A stretch of 64,000 nucleotides of DNA from Lentzea albidocapillata (GTDB lineage: Bacteria > Actinomycetota > Actinomycetes > Mycobacteriales > Pseudonocardiaceae), in contig NZ_JOEA01000018.1 in NCBI RefSeq assembly GCF_000719115.1, positions 1 through 64,000 of the forward strand, given 5' to 3'. The notes under the pieces are model-generated. The model saw only the letters and a program-made list of their open reading frames with translations, ran no database searches and was not told the origin of the DNA. The position numbers were made by a program, and so were the translations under genes. Shown piece after piece: positions 1 through 11,300 of this stretch (the first letter of the stretch is position 1; every line of letters starts with the position of its first letter).

Positions 1-277
1 TGCCTGCCTTGAGATTGGCCCGCAGGGTCGTGCAGGCGTCCACGGTCTTGCCGATCACCCGGATCGCCGGCTGGGCGGCCAGCCCGAACCGTTCCCGCAG
101 TTCGGTGTAGAAGCGCTTCTGCACATCAAACTTCCGCACGACCCCGGCAGTGTGCATCTGCTCGGACAGCCACGACGCGGCCGTGTTGCAGACGCGCAGA
201 GTATCGCCCAGCGCCGACGCCTGCTCAGGCGTCGGCAGCAACCGCACCTGCACAACCAGCTTCACGCTGATCACCAT
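1..277 (-). CDS. tnpB: TnpB-family (IS200/IS605 OrfB-like) protein, N-terminal part, cut by window edge
   Basis: Read on the reverse strand from the ATG at 277 (GTG at 265 is also possible), the frame is open for 92 codons to the window edge. It opens with MVISVKLVVQVRLLPTPEQ, then has a VCNTAASW segment, RKFDVQKRFYTELRERFGL, and PAIRVIGKTVDA. This is the characteristic N-terminus of TnpB/OrfB proteins, the RNA-guided nucleases of IS605-type elements; the catalytic RuvC residues lie outside the window. The gene starts directly against a truncated serine hydrolase on the other strand, which suggests the element end lies near 278-300. No convincing ribosome site is seen. Family call is by recognition of the N-terminal pattern; whether the element is intact cannot be seen. 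Confidence 0.8.
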   Translation of the reverse strand, partial: MVISVKLVVQVRLLPTPEQASALGDTLRVCNTAASWLSEQMHTAGVVRKFDVQKRFYTELRERFGLAAQPAIRVIGKTVDACTTLRANLKAG

Positions 278-281
278 AGCG

Positions 282-1166
282 TTGGTCCATGTCACCACGG
301 GGCTCGCCAACCGGGCGTACGGCGTGCCCAACACCGTGGACACCAGGTTCGGCATCGCCAGCGGCGGCAAGGGCTTCACCGCGCTCACCGTGCTCTCGCT
401 GATCCACGAGGGGAAACTGGCGCTCGACACGACCGCCCGTTCCGTGCTCGGCGACGACCTGCCGTTGATCGCCGACGACGTGACGGTCGAGCACCTCCTC
501 ACGCACACGTCCGGCATCGGCGACTACCTCGACGAGGAAGGCGACTGGGAGGCGAACGACTACATGATCGGCGCCGTGCACACGCTGACCACGACGGAGG
601 CCTTCCTGCCGCTGCTCGACGGGATTCCGACCAAGTTCAAGGCCGGCGAACGGTTCGGGTACTGCAACGGTGGCTACGTGGTGCTGGCACTTCTCGCCGA
701 ACGGGTCAGCGGGCAGGGCTACCACGACCTCGTCCGCTCCAGGGTGCTCTGCCCGGCGGACATGACGAGGACCGGCTTCCTGCGCTCCGACGAACTGCCC
801 GCCGACGCCGCCGTCGGCTACCTGGAGGGCCTCGACCGCTCGAACGTCTTCCACCTGCCGGTCCTGGCGACCGGTGACGGCGGCATCCACACGACGGCGG
901 GTGACATGTCGAAGTTCTGGCGAGCGTTGTTCGCCGGTGGCGACGCCGAGCTGGTCACGAGGCCGCGCCACGACGTGCCCGAGGAGTCGCTGCGCTACGG
1001 CCTCGGGTTCTGGCTGCACCAGACCAGCGACACCGTGATCCTCGCAGGGTACGACGCCGGTGAGTCGTTCAAGTCCACTCACGACCCGCACACCGGCACC
1101 ACCATCACCGTCCTGTCGAACACCTCGCCCGGCGCCTGGCCGATCGCGCGCGCACTCATGTCCTGA
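282..1166 (+). pseudogene. 5'-truncated serine hydrolase (beta-lactamase/S12 family), interrupted by transposon
   Basis: Homology to penicillin-recognising serine hydrolases (Pfam Beta-lactamase) begins around position 300 (ANRAYGVPNTVDTRFGIASG). It includes the SxxK nucleophile motif SGGK (Ser at 360-362, Lys at 369-371), a LLTHTSGIGDY block and a YCNGGYVVLA block (YxN-type). The usual 30-60 N-terminal residues with the first beta strands are missing. Upstream of 277 the DNA belongs to a tnpB-like gene on the other strand. An open frame runs back to 150, but only through antisense transposon sequence. The downstream frame is intact to TGA at 1166. I read it as a gene decapitated by transposon insertion; a rescued short start such as the GTG at 324 is possible. 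Confidence 0.7.
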
Positions 1167-1201
1167 CGGGACTGTTCTGAACGGGTGACGGATGCGAACA
1201 T

Positions 1202-2392
1202 GTGTTCGTGAGCACCCCGATCCTGCACGCCGACCTCGACGCGTTCTACGCGTCGGTCGAGCAACGGGACGATCCGAGCCTGCGCGGCCGTCCGGTGATC
1301 GTGGGCGGCGGAGTGGTGCTGGCCGCGAGCTACGAGGCCAAGGCGTTCGGTGTGCGCACTGCGATGGGCGGCGCGAGGGCACGGCGGCTGTGCCCGCACG
1401 CGATCGTCGTGCCACCGCGGATGTCGGCCTACTCGGCCGCGAGCAAGGCGGTGTTCGAGGTGTTCCGCGGCACGACGCCGCTGGTAGAAGGCTTGTCGAT
1501 CGACGAGGCGTTCCTCGACGTCGGCGGCCTGCACCGGATCGCCGGCCCACCGGAGGTGATCGCCGCACGACTGCGGGCGGACGTGCTCGCGCAGGCCGGT
1601 CTGCCGATCACGGTCGGGGTGGCGCGGACGAAGTTCCTGGCCAAGGTCGCGAGCGGGGTCGCGAAGCCGGACGGACTGCTGGTCGTGCCCGCCGACCGGG
1701 AACTGGAGTTCCTGCACCCGCTGCCCGTCGAACGGCTGTGGGGCGTCGGCGAGGTGACGGCGGCCAAGCTGCACGCCCTGGGCCTGCGCACGGTCGGCGA
1801 GGTCGCCGGGCTCGGCGAGGCGGCGCTGGTCTCGATGATCGGCCGGGCGGCAGGGCGGCATCTGCACGCGCTGGCGCACAACCACGACCCGCGTCCGGTC
1901 CAGACAGGACGGCGCCGTCGTTCGATCGGCTCGCAACGCGCGCTGGGCCGCCGGGAACGCACCCGCGACGACCTCGACGCCACCCTCGCGTCGCTGATCG
2001 ACGGCATCTCACGACGGCTGCGCACGGCCGAGCGCGCGTGCCGGACCGTGGTGCTGCGCCTGAGGTTCGGGGACTTCACGCGCGCGACCCGTTCGCACAC
2101 GCTGAGGCATCCGACGACGGAGACCGAGGTGCTGCTGGCGGCGGCGCGGGAACTGCTCGGCACCGCGACGCCGATGATCGAGAGTCGCGGCATCACGTTG
2201 CTGGGCGTCTCGCTCACGAATCTCCAGAACGACGCGCCGATGCAGCTGGCGTTACCGTTCGAGGAGCGGAAACCGGCCGCGCTGGACGCCGCACTGGACC
2301 ACGTGCGCGATCGCTTCGGGTCGAGGTCGGTGACGCGGGCGACGCTGCTCGGCCGCGATCCCGGCATCTCCGTGCCGCTGCTGCCGGACTGA
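1202..2392 (+). CDS. dinB: DNA polymerase IV (Y-family translesion polymerase)
   Basis: A 396-residue Y-family polymerase, full length for the family. The N-terminal palm has HADLDAFYASVEQ with the first catalytic Asp pair. SIDEAFLD near residues 100-107 carries the second acidic cluster, followed by a PITVGVARTKFLAK block. A helix-hairpin-helix (LWGVGEVTAAKL) and the little-finger domain with IGSQRALG follow. It performs error-prone synthesis past DNA lesions in the cytoplasm. There is no LexA box evident upstream. The GTG at 1202 is used here; GTG at 1208 (reading VSTPILHADLD) is an equally plausible start since neither has a strong ribosome site. The gene stands alone. Confidence 0.93.
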   Translation: MFVSTPILHADLDAFYASVEQRDDPSLRGRPVIVGGGVVLAASYEAKAFGVRTAMGGARARRLCPHAIVVPPRMSAYSAASKAVFEVFRGTTPLVEGLSIDEAFLDVGGLHRIAGPPEVIAARLRADVLAQAGLPITVGVARTKFLAKVASGVAKPDGLLVVPADRELEFLHPLPVERLWGVGEVTAAKLHALGLRTVGEVAGLGEAALVSMIGRAAGRHLHALAHNHDPRPVQTGRRRRSIGSQRALGRRERTRDDLDATLASLIDGISRRLRTAERACRTVVLRLRFGDFTRATRSHTLRHPTTETEVLLAAARELLGTATPMIESRGITLLGVSLTNLQNDAPMQLALPFEERKPAALDAALDHVRDRFGSRSVTRATLLGRDPGISVPLLPD

Positions 2393-2410
2393 CCACACGG
2401 CTTCATCACC

Positions 2411-2443
2411 GTGGAGTGAGCGGCCGGAGACCGATCACTCCAC
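2411..2443. terminator. Stem-loop between convergent dinB and cold-shock genes
   Basis: Arms GTGGAGTGA (2411-2419) and TCACTCCAC (2435-2443) pair perfectly over 9 bp around a 15-base loop. It lies just after the dinB stop and just after the reverse-strand cold-shock stop, so it could end both transcripts. There is no T-tract on either side. Confidence 0.5.
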
Positions 2444-2454
2444 AGTGGACAGGT

Positions 2455-2658
2455 CTAGACGAGGCGCACGGCGCGAGCCTGCGGCCCCTTCTGGCCCTCA
2501 CCGATCTCGAACTCCACGGCCTGGTTGTCGTCGATGCCGTGATGCCCGTAGTCCTGCACCTCGGACTGGTGCACGAACAGGTCAGGGCCGCCACCCTCGG
2601 GAGCGATGAAGCCGAAGCCCTTGCTGCCGTTGAACCACTTGACAGTTCCTCGAGTCAC
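2455..2658 (-). CDS. Cold-shock domain protein (CspA type)
   Basis: A 67-residue single OB-fold cold-shock protein. It opens [15 protein letters not shown] with RNP1 (KGFGFI) and continues with RNP2 (LFVHQSEV). It then has [14 protein letters not shown], the normal end of the family. Such proteins bind single-stranded RNA and DNA and act as RNA chaperones. The GTG start at 2658 overlaps the stop of the upstream gene (GTGA) and is preceded by AAGGAG about 8 bases away, lying inside that upstream gene. Translation is therefore probably coupled. No long 5' UTR of the kind seen in cold-inducible cspA genes is available unless transcription starts upstream of the partner gene. Confidence 0.95.
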   Translation of the reverse strand: MTRGTVKWFNGSKGFGFIAPEGGGPDLFVHQSEVQDYGHHGIDDNQAVEFEIGEGQKGPQARAVRLV

Positions 2659-2999
2659 CTGCGAGCTCCTTCGACGCTGACTGCGGTGGACGCCGGCAGG
2701 TTCGCCAGGCCGAGCATGGACAACAGATCACGGCAGTCGCTCACGTCACGAGCGTGCTCGGCCACTCGCTTGGCAGCCTGGCGCTGGTGCTGGAGTCCGG
2801 TGGTCTCGGCGGCCAGCCTCGCTTGCGCGAAGTCCTGGGCCGCGTGACGCGGCTTGCCGAACCGGGAAGGCGAGGAAGGGGAAGACTGGAATTCCGGCTG
2901 CAAGCCGGTGCTCCGTTCTCCGGCCGGAGACACCGGACCGGACGGGATCGGGGACCGCAGCGGCTGGTTGCCGTCGGCTGGTACCCCAACCCGTCCCAC
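2655..2999 (-). CDS. Conserved hypothetical protein, co-transcribed with cold-shock gene
   Basis: A 114-residue reading frame (GTG at 2999; ATG at 3029 would add 10 residues). The N-terminal half is low complexity (Pro/Ser/Gly). The C-terminal half, [18 protein letters not shown] followed by [26 protein letters not shown], is strongly alpha-helical and resembles a recurring actinobacterial protein of unknown function. The stop overlaps the start of the cold-shock gene by GTGA, and the ribosome site of that gene lies inside this frame; both argue it is real. Its 5' end faces a leaderless gene on the other strand. No function is assigned; the start is uncertain. Confidence 0.6.
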   Translation of the reverse strand: MGRVGVPADGNQPLRSPIPSGPVSPAGERSTGLQPEFQSSPSSPSRFGKPRHAAQDFAQARLAAETTGLQHQRQAAKRVAEHARDVSDCRDLLSMLGLANLPASTAVSVEGARR

Positions 3000-3051
3000 A
3001 GTAGCCCACTGACCAGGGACAAGCACCATGACCACCGCGTATCGTCGGCCC

Positions 3052-3282
3052 ATGCCCGAAGACGAAGGTGGACCGGCACTCTCGCCCACGCTGTCCGAAT
3101 GGCTCAAGGCACGCGAGGAAACAGCCCGCCACCTGGCCTCCGGTACCGCGCGAACGGTCGACGAGGCGTGGGTGCAGCGGCTCGCCGACCTGCTCGCGAC
3201 CGAGAGGTCGTGGCAGGACCAGTACACCGGACTGGTGGCGCTCGGCAGCACGGACGGCCGGTTCCCGCACTCGAACCGCTGA
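3052..3282 (+). CDS. Small hypothetical protein, probably leaderless
   Basis: A 76-residue acidic, mainly helical protein (MPEDEGGPALSPTLSEWL...). It has no membrane segment, cysteine motif or family I recognise. ATG 3052 is chosen over the in-frame ATG at 3028 because TATCGT (3040-3045) sits six bases upstream, the spacing of a -10 element in actinobacterial leaderless genes. Codon usage (strong G/C third positions) fits a coding region. It is divergent from the reverse-strand conserved gene and ends 26 bases before a KstR-like operator belonging to the next gene. Confidence 0.5.
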   Translation: MPEDEGGPALSPTLSEWLKAREETARHLASGTARTVDEAWVQRLADLLATERSWQDQYTGLVALGSTDGRFPHSNR

Positions 3283-3308
3283 GCACGCGCCGGTTGGACG
3301 CTGTACAA

Positions 3309-3324
3309 CTAGAACGTGTTCTAG
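3309..3324. promoter_or_regulatory. KstR-type operator upstream of the DapB-like gene
   Basis: CTAGAAC-GT-GTTCTAG is a perfect 7-bp inverted repeat with a 2-base spacer. It matches the published KstR consensus TnnAACnnGTTnnA at every defined position. KstR is the TetR-family repressor of cholesterol catabolism in actinobacteria. The site ends two bases before a -10-like TAATCT, a position where bound repressor would block RNA polymerase. Confidence 0.75.
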
Positions 3325-3325
3325 G

Positions 3326-3331
3326 TAATCT
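3326..3331 (+). promoter_or_regulatory. -10 element of a probable leaderless promoter
   Basis: TAATCT (TAnnnT) lies seven bases before the ATG at 3339 and no Shine-Dalgarno sequence is present. Together these are the signature of a leaderless actinobacterial transcript starting at or next to the start codon. Confidence 0.5.
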
Positions 3332-3338
3332 GCAGCAC

Positions 3339-4418
3339 ATGATCGCCACAGTGGTGTGGGGCACCGGCAACGTCGGCCGTGCCGCCATTCGCGCCGTCGA
3401 TGCCCATCCGGCGCTGAAACTGACGGCCGTGGTCGTCCACAACCCCGAGAAGGTCGGCCGCGACGCCGGCGATCTCGCCGGGATCGAGCAGGAGCTCGGA
3501 GTCGCGGCCACGAACGACATCGACGCGGTGCTCGCCGCGAGTCCGCGTGCCGTGGTGTACGCCGCGTCGGGCGACATCCGGCCGGACGACGCGCTGGCCG
3601 ACATCACCAAGGCGATCCGCGCGGGCGCCGTGGTCGTCACGCCGTCGCTGTACGCGCTGTACGACCCGCGCAGCGCGCCGCCCGAACTTCGAGAACCGGT
3701 TCTAGCCGCCATCAAGGAGGGCGGCGGGTCGCTGTTCGTCTCCGGCGTCGATCCTGGCTGGGGCAACGACGTGCTGCCGTTGCTGGTCAGCGGGCTCGGC
3801 CACACCATCGACGCGGTGCGCTGCCAGGAGATCTTCGACTACTCCACCTACGACCAGCCCGACGCGGTGCGGTGGCTGATCGGGTTCGGGCAGCCGCTCG
3901 ACTACCAGGCGCCGATGCTGATGCCGACGGTGCCGACCATGGTCTGGGGCGGGCAGATCCGGTTGATGGCCAGGGCGTTCGGGGTCGAGCTCGACGAGAT
4001 CCGCGAGACCGTCGACCGGCGCGCGCTCGACGAGACGGTCACGACGCGGACGATGGGCGAGTTCGAGAAGGGCACCCAGGGCGCGATCAGGTTCGAGGTG
4101 CAGGGCATCGTGGACGGCGAGCCGCTCATCGTCATCGAGCACGTGACGCGCATCCACAACTCGTGCGCGACGGACTGGCCGATGCCGCCGTCCGGCGACG
4201 GCACGCACAAGGTGATCATCGAGGGCCGGCCGCGCATCGAGGTCTCGGTCGAGTCCGCCGACGAGGGCGAGAACCGTTCCGCGGGTGGCAACGCGACCGC
4301 CGTCGGCCGCATCGTGAACGCCATCGACTGGCTCGCCGAGGCCGAGCCAGGACTCTACGACGCGCTCGACGTCCCGTTGCGGCCCGCAGCCGGCAAACTC
4401 GGAAGGAGCAAGCGGTGA
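3339..4418 (+). CDS. DapB-like Rossmann-fold NAD(P)-dependent protein (dihydrodipicolinate reductase / diaminopentanoate dehydrogenase family)
   Basis: 359 residues. The N-terminus MIATVVWGTGNVGRAAI gives a GxGxxG-type nucleotide-binding loop (residues 8-13). A DapB-N-like alpha/beta domain follows, then a C-terminal alpha/beta domain with SGVDPGWGNDVLPL. This arrangement is seen in actinobacterial proteins named dihydrodipicolinate reductase-like or 2,4-diaminopentanoate dehydrogenase-like; the substrate is not known. Lysine biosynthesis DapB is much shorter (~250 residues), so that role is unlikely. The ATG at 3339 follows a leaderless-type -10 and a KstR-like operator. It overlaps the next gene by GTGA. 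The regulatory site suggests a steroid-ring or side-chain role, which is inference. Confidence 0.8.
   Translation: MIATVVWGTGNVGRAAIRAVDAHPALKLTAVVVHNPEKVGRDAGDLAGIEQELGVAATNDIDAVLAASPRAVVYAASGDIRPDDALADITKAIRAGAVVVTPSLYALYDPRSAPPELREPVLAAIKEGGGSLFVSGVDPGWGNDVLPLLVSGLGHTIDAVRCQEIFDYSTYDQPDAVRWLIGFGQPLDYQAPMLMPTVPTMVWGGQIRLMARAFGVELDEIRETVDRRALDETVTTRTMGEFEKGTQGAIRFEVQGIVDGEPLIVIEHVTRIHNSCATDWPMPPSGDGTHKVIIEGRPRIEVSVESADEGENRSAGGNATAVGRIVNAIDWLAEAEPGLYDALDVPLRPAAGKLGRSKR
3693..3704. promoter_or_regulatory. Intragenic KstR-like palindrome
   Basis: AGAACCGGTTCT is a perfect 12-base palindrome with the same AGAAC-N2-GTTCT half-site geometry as the promoter operator at 3309. It lies inside the DapB-like coding region, about 350 bases in. 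It may be a second repressor contact or chance. Confidence 0.3.
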
Positions 4419-4894
4419 ACATCGACATCCCCGAGGGCAAGGACCCCATCGGATACGTGTGGGGCGAGCTCGTGCCGGGCATCGGCATGGCCGCCGCGAA
4501 CCTCTCGCTGGCCGTGTACCAGCACACCACGCTGGGGCTGCGCGAGTTCGAGGCCGCTCGGCTGCGGATCGCGCAGATCAACGGTTGCATGTTCTGCCTC
4601 GAGTGGCGGACCGAACGCGACGGCGAGAAGGTCGAGGACGACTTCATCGACGCGGTGACCCAGTGGCGCACCACCGACGCCTTCGACGACCGGGCGAGGC
4701 TGGCCGCGGAGTACGCCGAGCGGTACGCACTGGACCACCACGGTCTCGACGACGAGTTCTGGTCGCGCATGACCGCGCACTACAGTCAGGTGGAGATCGT
4801 GGAGCTCACGATGAGCGTCGGGGCCTGGCTCGTGTTCGGCAGGCTGAACCGGGTGTTCGGCCTCGACGCCATCTGCGTGCTACCGAAGTTCTGA
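4415..4894 (+). CDS. Carboxymuconolactone decarboxylase / AhpD-family protein
   Basis: 159 residues, all-helical. It carries the AhpD-like redox motif CxxC in INGCMFC, followed by EWR, then a helical ELTMSVGAWLVFGRLNRVFGLD tail. Members are peroxidatic thiol reductases or decarboxylases; the CxxC favours a redox role. The GTG start at 4415 overlaps the previous stop (GTGA) and is preceded by AAGGAG within the upstream gene, so it is coupled to the DapB-like gene and shares its KstR-like control. It is convergent with cholesterol oxidase, with a 14-base gap. Confidence 0.85.
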   Translation: MNIDIPEGKDPIGYVWGELVPGIGMAAANLSLAVYQHTTLGLREFEAARLRIAQINGCMFCLEWRTERDGEKVEDDFIDAVTQWRTTDAFDDRARLAAEYAERYALDHHGLDDEFWSRMTAHYSQVEIVELTMSVGAWLVFGRLNRVFGLDAICVLPKF

Positions 4895-4908
4895 GGTCCA
4901 CCCCGGAC

Positions 4909-7540
<2,632 letters not shown>

Positions 7541-7600
7541 ACGAGCGCGGCCGGTACGGCGCCCTTCCGCCATAAGGGCCGTTGAGCCAGGCTGAGGTTC

Positions 7601-8206
7601 ATGACCAAGGTGACGTGCGACCTCTCGATCTCGCTCGACGGCTACGCGGCGGGGCTCGGCCAGTCCGAGGACCGGCCGTTCGGTGACGACGGCGGCGACG
7701 GCTGGGGCAGCGAGCTGCACGCGTGGATGGAGGACCCGGCCGAGCAGAAGTGGCAGATGGACCGCCTGGGCGAGACCAGGGCATTCATCATGGGCCGCAA
7801 CATGTTCGGCCCGATCCGCGGTTCGTGGGACCGCCCGTGGAACGGCTGGTGGGGCGACAACCCGCCGTACCACGGGCCGGTCTTCGTGCTCACCCACCAT
7901 CCGCGCGAGCCCCAGCCGATGGAGGGTGGCACGACGTTCCACTTCGTGACCGAGGGCATCGCGGCGGCGTTCGAGCTGGCCCGCGAGGCGGCCGGGGACG
8001 GCAACATCTCCATCCAGGGCGGCGCTGCCACGGTCAACCAGTACCTGGCCGCGGGTCTGATCGACGAGCTCCGGCTGCGGATCGTGCCGATCACGATCGG
8101 CGCCGGGTCGCGGCTGTTCGACGGTGTTCCCGGGCTGAAACTCGAGCAGGTCGACTCCCGTGCGGGCTCCTCCTTCACGCATATGACCTATCGGGTCGTG
8201 CGCTGA
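7601..8206 (+). CDS. Dihydrofolate reductase / RibD C-terminal-domain family protein
   Basis: 201 residues. The start MTKVTCDLSISLDGYAAG is the hallmark of the RibD_C/dihydrofolate-reductase-like family. The protein continues with FIMGRNMFGPIRG, TFHFVTEGI and SIQGGAATVNQYLAAGLIDELRLRIVPITIGAGSRLF. These are NADPH-dependent reductase folds; most actinobacterial paralogues outside riboflavin or folate operons have no proven substrate. No riboflavin genes are nearby, so a role as riboflavin reductase is not supported. ATG 7601 follows TGAGG at short spacing. Terminates 96 bases before the GH31 gene. Confidence 0.85.
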   Translation: MTKVTCDLSISLDGYAAGLGQSEDRPFGDDGGDGWGSELHAWMEDPAEQKWQMDRLGETRAFIMGRNMFGPIRGSWDRPWNGWWGDNPPYHGPVFVLTHHPREPQPMEGGTTFHFVTEGIAAAFELAREAAGDGNISIQGGAATVNQYLAAGLIDELRLRIVPITIGAGSRLFDGVPGLKLEQVDSRAGSSFTHMTYRVVR

Positions 8207-8250
8207 TTGGCGTCTTGATCGCTCCACATCGTGAGGCCAAGGTGAGGAAG

Positions 8251-8266
8251 GTTCAGGTAGCTGAAC
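8251..8266. promoter_or_regulatory. Inverted repeat upstream of the GH31 gene
   Basis: GTTCAG-GTAG-CTGAAC is a perfect 6-bp inverted repeat with a 4-base spacer, 37 bases before the GH31 start. It may be an operator for a sugar-responsive regulator or a small hairpin. Confidence 0.35.
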
Positions 8267-8302
8267 ACCTCGGAAGCCGACGGCGTCAGACGAGGAGCAC
8301 GA

Positions 8303-11300
8303 ATGCGGAAACGCACGACGATCGTCCCTCTGCCAGTGCCGCGACCGGCAGCCTTTGCCCCGTATTTCGGCGTTCAGACGGGTGCATCGTGGTACCGGCC
8401 CCGCGTCCTCATCCTGGTTGGATTCGGGCGTGGGGCCGGTGCCGCGAGGCGCCCTGCTGAGCGTCGGAAGACGCGGCGAAGGTTGCCAGTCGCGGCACTA
8501 GCTCTCCTGAGCCTGGTCCTCCCCGCGCCCGCGACCGCCCAGTCCGACGGCACGGTGGTCTCCGGGCAGGCCAGGTTCCAGATCCTGTCCCCCACCCTCG
8601 TGCGTTCCGAATTCGCCGGGGATCGCCGCTTCGAAGATCAGGGCACTTACAACGTTGTAAATCGCACCTTCCCCCGCACGACCTATACCTCGCGCGTTCA
8701 GGACGGCTGGCTGACCATCACCACGTCGGCCATGACCCTGCGGTACCGCGTGGGGTCCGGGCCGTTCCGCGCGGACAACCTCGAGATCAGGACGGCCGGC
8801 ACGACCGCGTCCCCGTGGCGGCGGGTGGTCTGTGCGACCGGGCAGCTCTGCGAGGCCGAGGACCAGCAACGGGAAGGCCTGCTGGTCGCGGCCGATCATC
8901 CCGGGCACTCCGGTGCCGGGTTCGTCGCCGGATTCTCCTACCTCAACAACGGGATCACGGCGACAGTGCGTGCTTCCAGCGCGGGCAGGCACCGGCTGGT
9001 CGTGAAGTACGCGAACGGGCGGGGTGGCGACGGCAAGCACGAGAGCCGCACGCTCGGACTCGCTGTCGACGGGCAGGCTCCTCGGCAGGTCGCCCTGCCC
9101 GCGACCGCCGACTGGGGTGCCTGGCAGCAGGTGTCCACGGACCTCGACCTGTCTGCGGGCGAACACCGTGTCTCCCTGACGCGCGGTGCCGCCGACTCGG
9201 GCAACGTCAACGTGGACAGCCTTGCTCTGCTCAGCGGTGACCAGGCATATCCCGGCGTGCGAGCGGTGGACGACTGCCGGTTCGGCACGAGCTGCGAGGC
9301 CGAGAACGGCCTGGTGAGCGGTTCGGCCAAGATCGCTGTCGAGCACGCCGGGTTCGCGGGCACCGGGTTCGTCGCCGAACTCGTCGGGGGAACGCGGCTG
9401 AGCCAGCGCGTGACCAGCGTTCCGGCGGCGGGCACGTACCCCGTGGTGCTGCGGTACGCCAACGGCGTCGGCGGCGACGGCAAGCACGAGGCCCGGACCG
9501 TGCTGATCAACGGTCAGGCGATCACGTTGCCCGTCACGGCGAACTGGGCCACGTGGTCCACCGCGACGGCACAAGTGTCCTTGCCCGCAGGCACTTCCGA
9601 CCTGACCGTCAGCTGTCCGGACGCGGGTTGCCACGTCAACCTGGACACCGTCGGGATCAACAGCTCGGTCCAGCACCTGGCGCTCGGCGGCTATCGGCGT
9701 TCGCTCGACGGCTACACCGGCAACAGCGGTGATCCACAGCTGACGCCCGGCCTGATGTACCGCGACGGCTGGTACCTGCTGGACGACACGACTTCGGCTC
9801 TGCGCAACGGAACTCCGCGCGTGGATCGGGGCGCCCAGCCGTACCAGGACGGCTACGTGTTCGGCTACGGCCAGAACTACAAGGCGGCACTCGGTGACCT
9901 CACCGCGCTGACCGGTGGGCCGAAGTTGTTGCCGCGCTGGGCCTACGGCGTCTGGTACTCCGAGTACATCGACCGGACCGCCGCCGACTTCCGCGACCGG
10001 ATCCTGCCCGCGTTCCGGCAGCACGGTGTGCCGCTGGACGTGCTGGTGGTCGACACCGACTTCAAGGCGCACAACCTGTGGAACGGCTGGCGTATGGACC
10101 AGACGAAGTTCCCCGACCCGCAGGGCTTCCTCGACTGGGCGCACGGCGAAGGCCTGCACAGCACGCTCAACATCCACCCCAGCATCCAGGGCGACGACCC
10201 CGACTTCGCTCGGGCGCAGGCCACCGCGAAGGGCAAGCTGGCCAAGGGTTCCTGCACGAACTGCTACGTGTTCGACTGGGGCGACCCGGACCAGCTGCGC
10301 GCCTACCTGGAGCTGCACCAGAAGATGCCGACCGACTTCTGGTGGCTCGACTGGTGTTGCGACGGCTCGGGTTCGTCGCTGCGCGGGGTCACGCCCGACT
10401 CGTGGATCAACGAGCAGTACGCGAAGATCGGCTCGTTCGCGTTCTCGCGCGGCTTCGGATCGCTGCAGGCGGGCGGGTACAGCGGCTCCGGGCCGTTGCC
10501 GACCGGACCGTGGGCGGAGAAGCGCTCGACCCTGCACTTCACCGGCGACACGTCGTCGACGTGGGGCGCGCTGAAGGCGACCATCGGCTACACCTCGGCC
10601 GAGGGCGTGGCGACCGGGATGTCGAACATCAGCCACGACATCGGCGGTCACAACGACACCACCGGGCTGCGCGGATCGGAGACCTACCTCGACAACGGCC
10701 AGGTCCGCTACACCACCAAGCTGCCGGACGACATGTACGCGCGGTGGGTGCAGCTGGGCGCGTTCCAGCCGATCACGCGACTGCACAGCAACCACGGCGA
10801 CCGGCTGCCGTGGCAGTACGGGGCGGCAGCGCAGGCGTCGGCGACGAAGTTCCTGAACCTGCGCGAACGGCTCGTGCCGTACATCTACTCGCTGGCGGAG
10901 CAGGCGAACCGCACCGGCGTGCCACTCCAGCGGCCGGCGTGGCTCGAGTACCCGGGCAGTCCGGAGGCATACTCCACAGTGGACAGCCAGTTCCTGCTCG
11001 GGCCCGACCTGCTGGTCGCGCCGATCACGACGCCCGGCGAGACCGGTTCGACGCGTGTCTGGTTCCCGCCGGGGCAGTGGACCGACTACTTCACCGGGCA
11101 GGTCTACCAGGGCAACACCTGGGCGACCGTCAGCGCGGGCTGGGACACCATGCCGGTGTTCATGCGTGCGGGCGGAATGCTGGTCGAGCGCAGTGCTGAT
11201 GTGGCCAACGACGTGCAGAACCCGGCCGACGCGCTGACCGTGCACGTGACGGCCGGAGCGAAGGGCGAGTTCACGTTGCACGAGGACAGCGGGCGCACGC

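Noticed and set aside
8303..8500. The Arg-rich residues 11-66 of the GH31 protein as a real protein domain
   Set aside because: The same DNA occurs at 56389-56555 outside any supported coding frame, so it is repeat sequence read through in frame.
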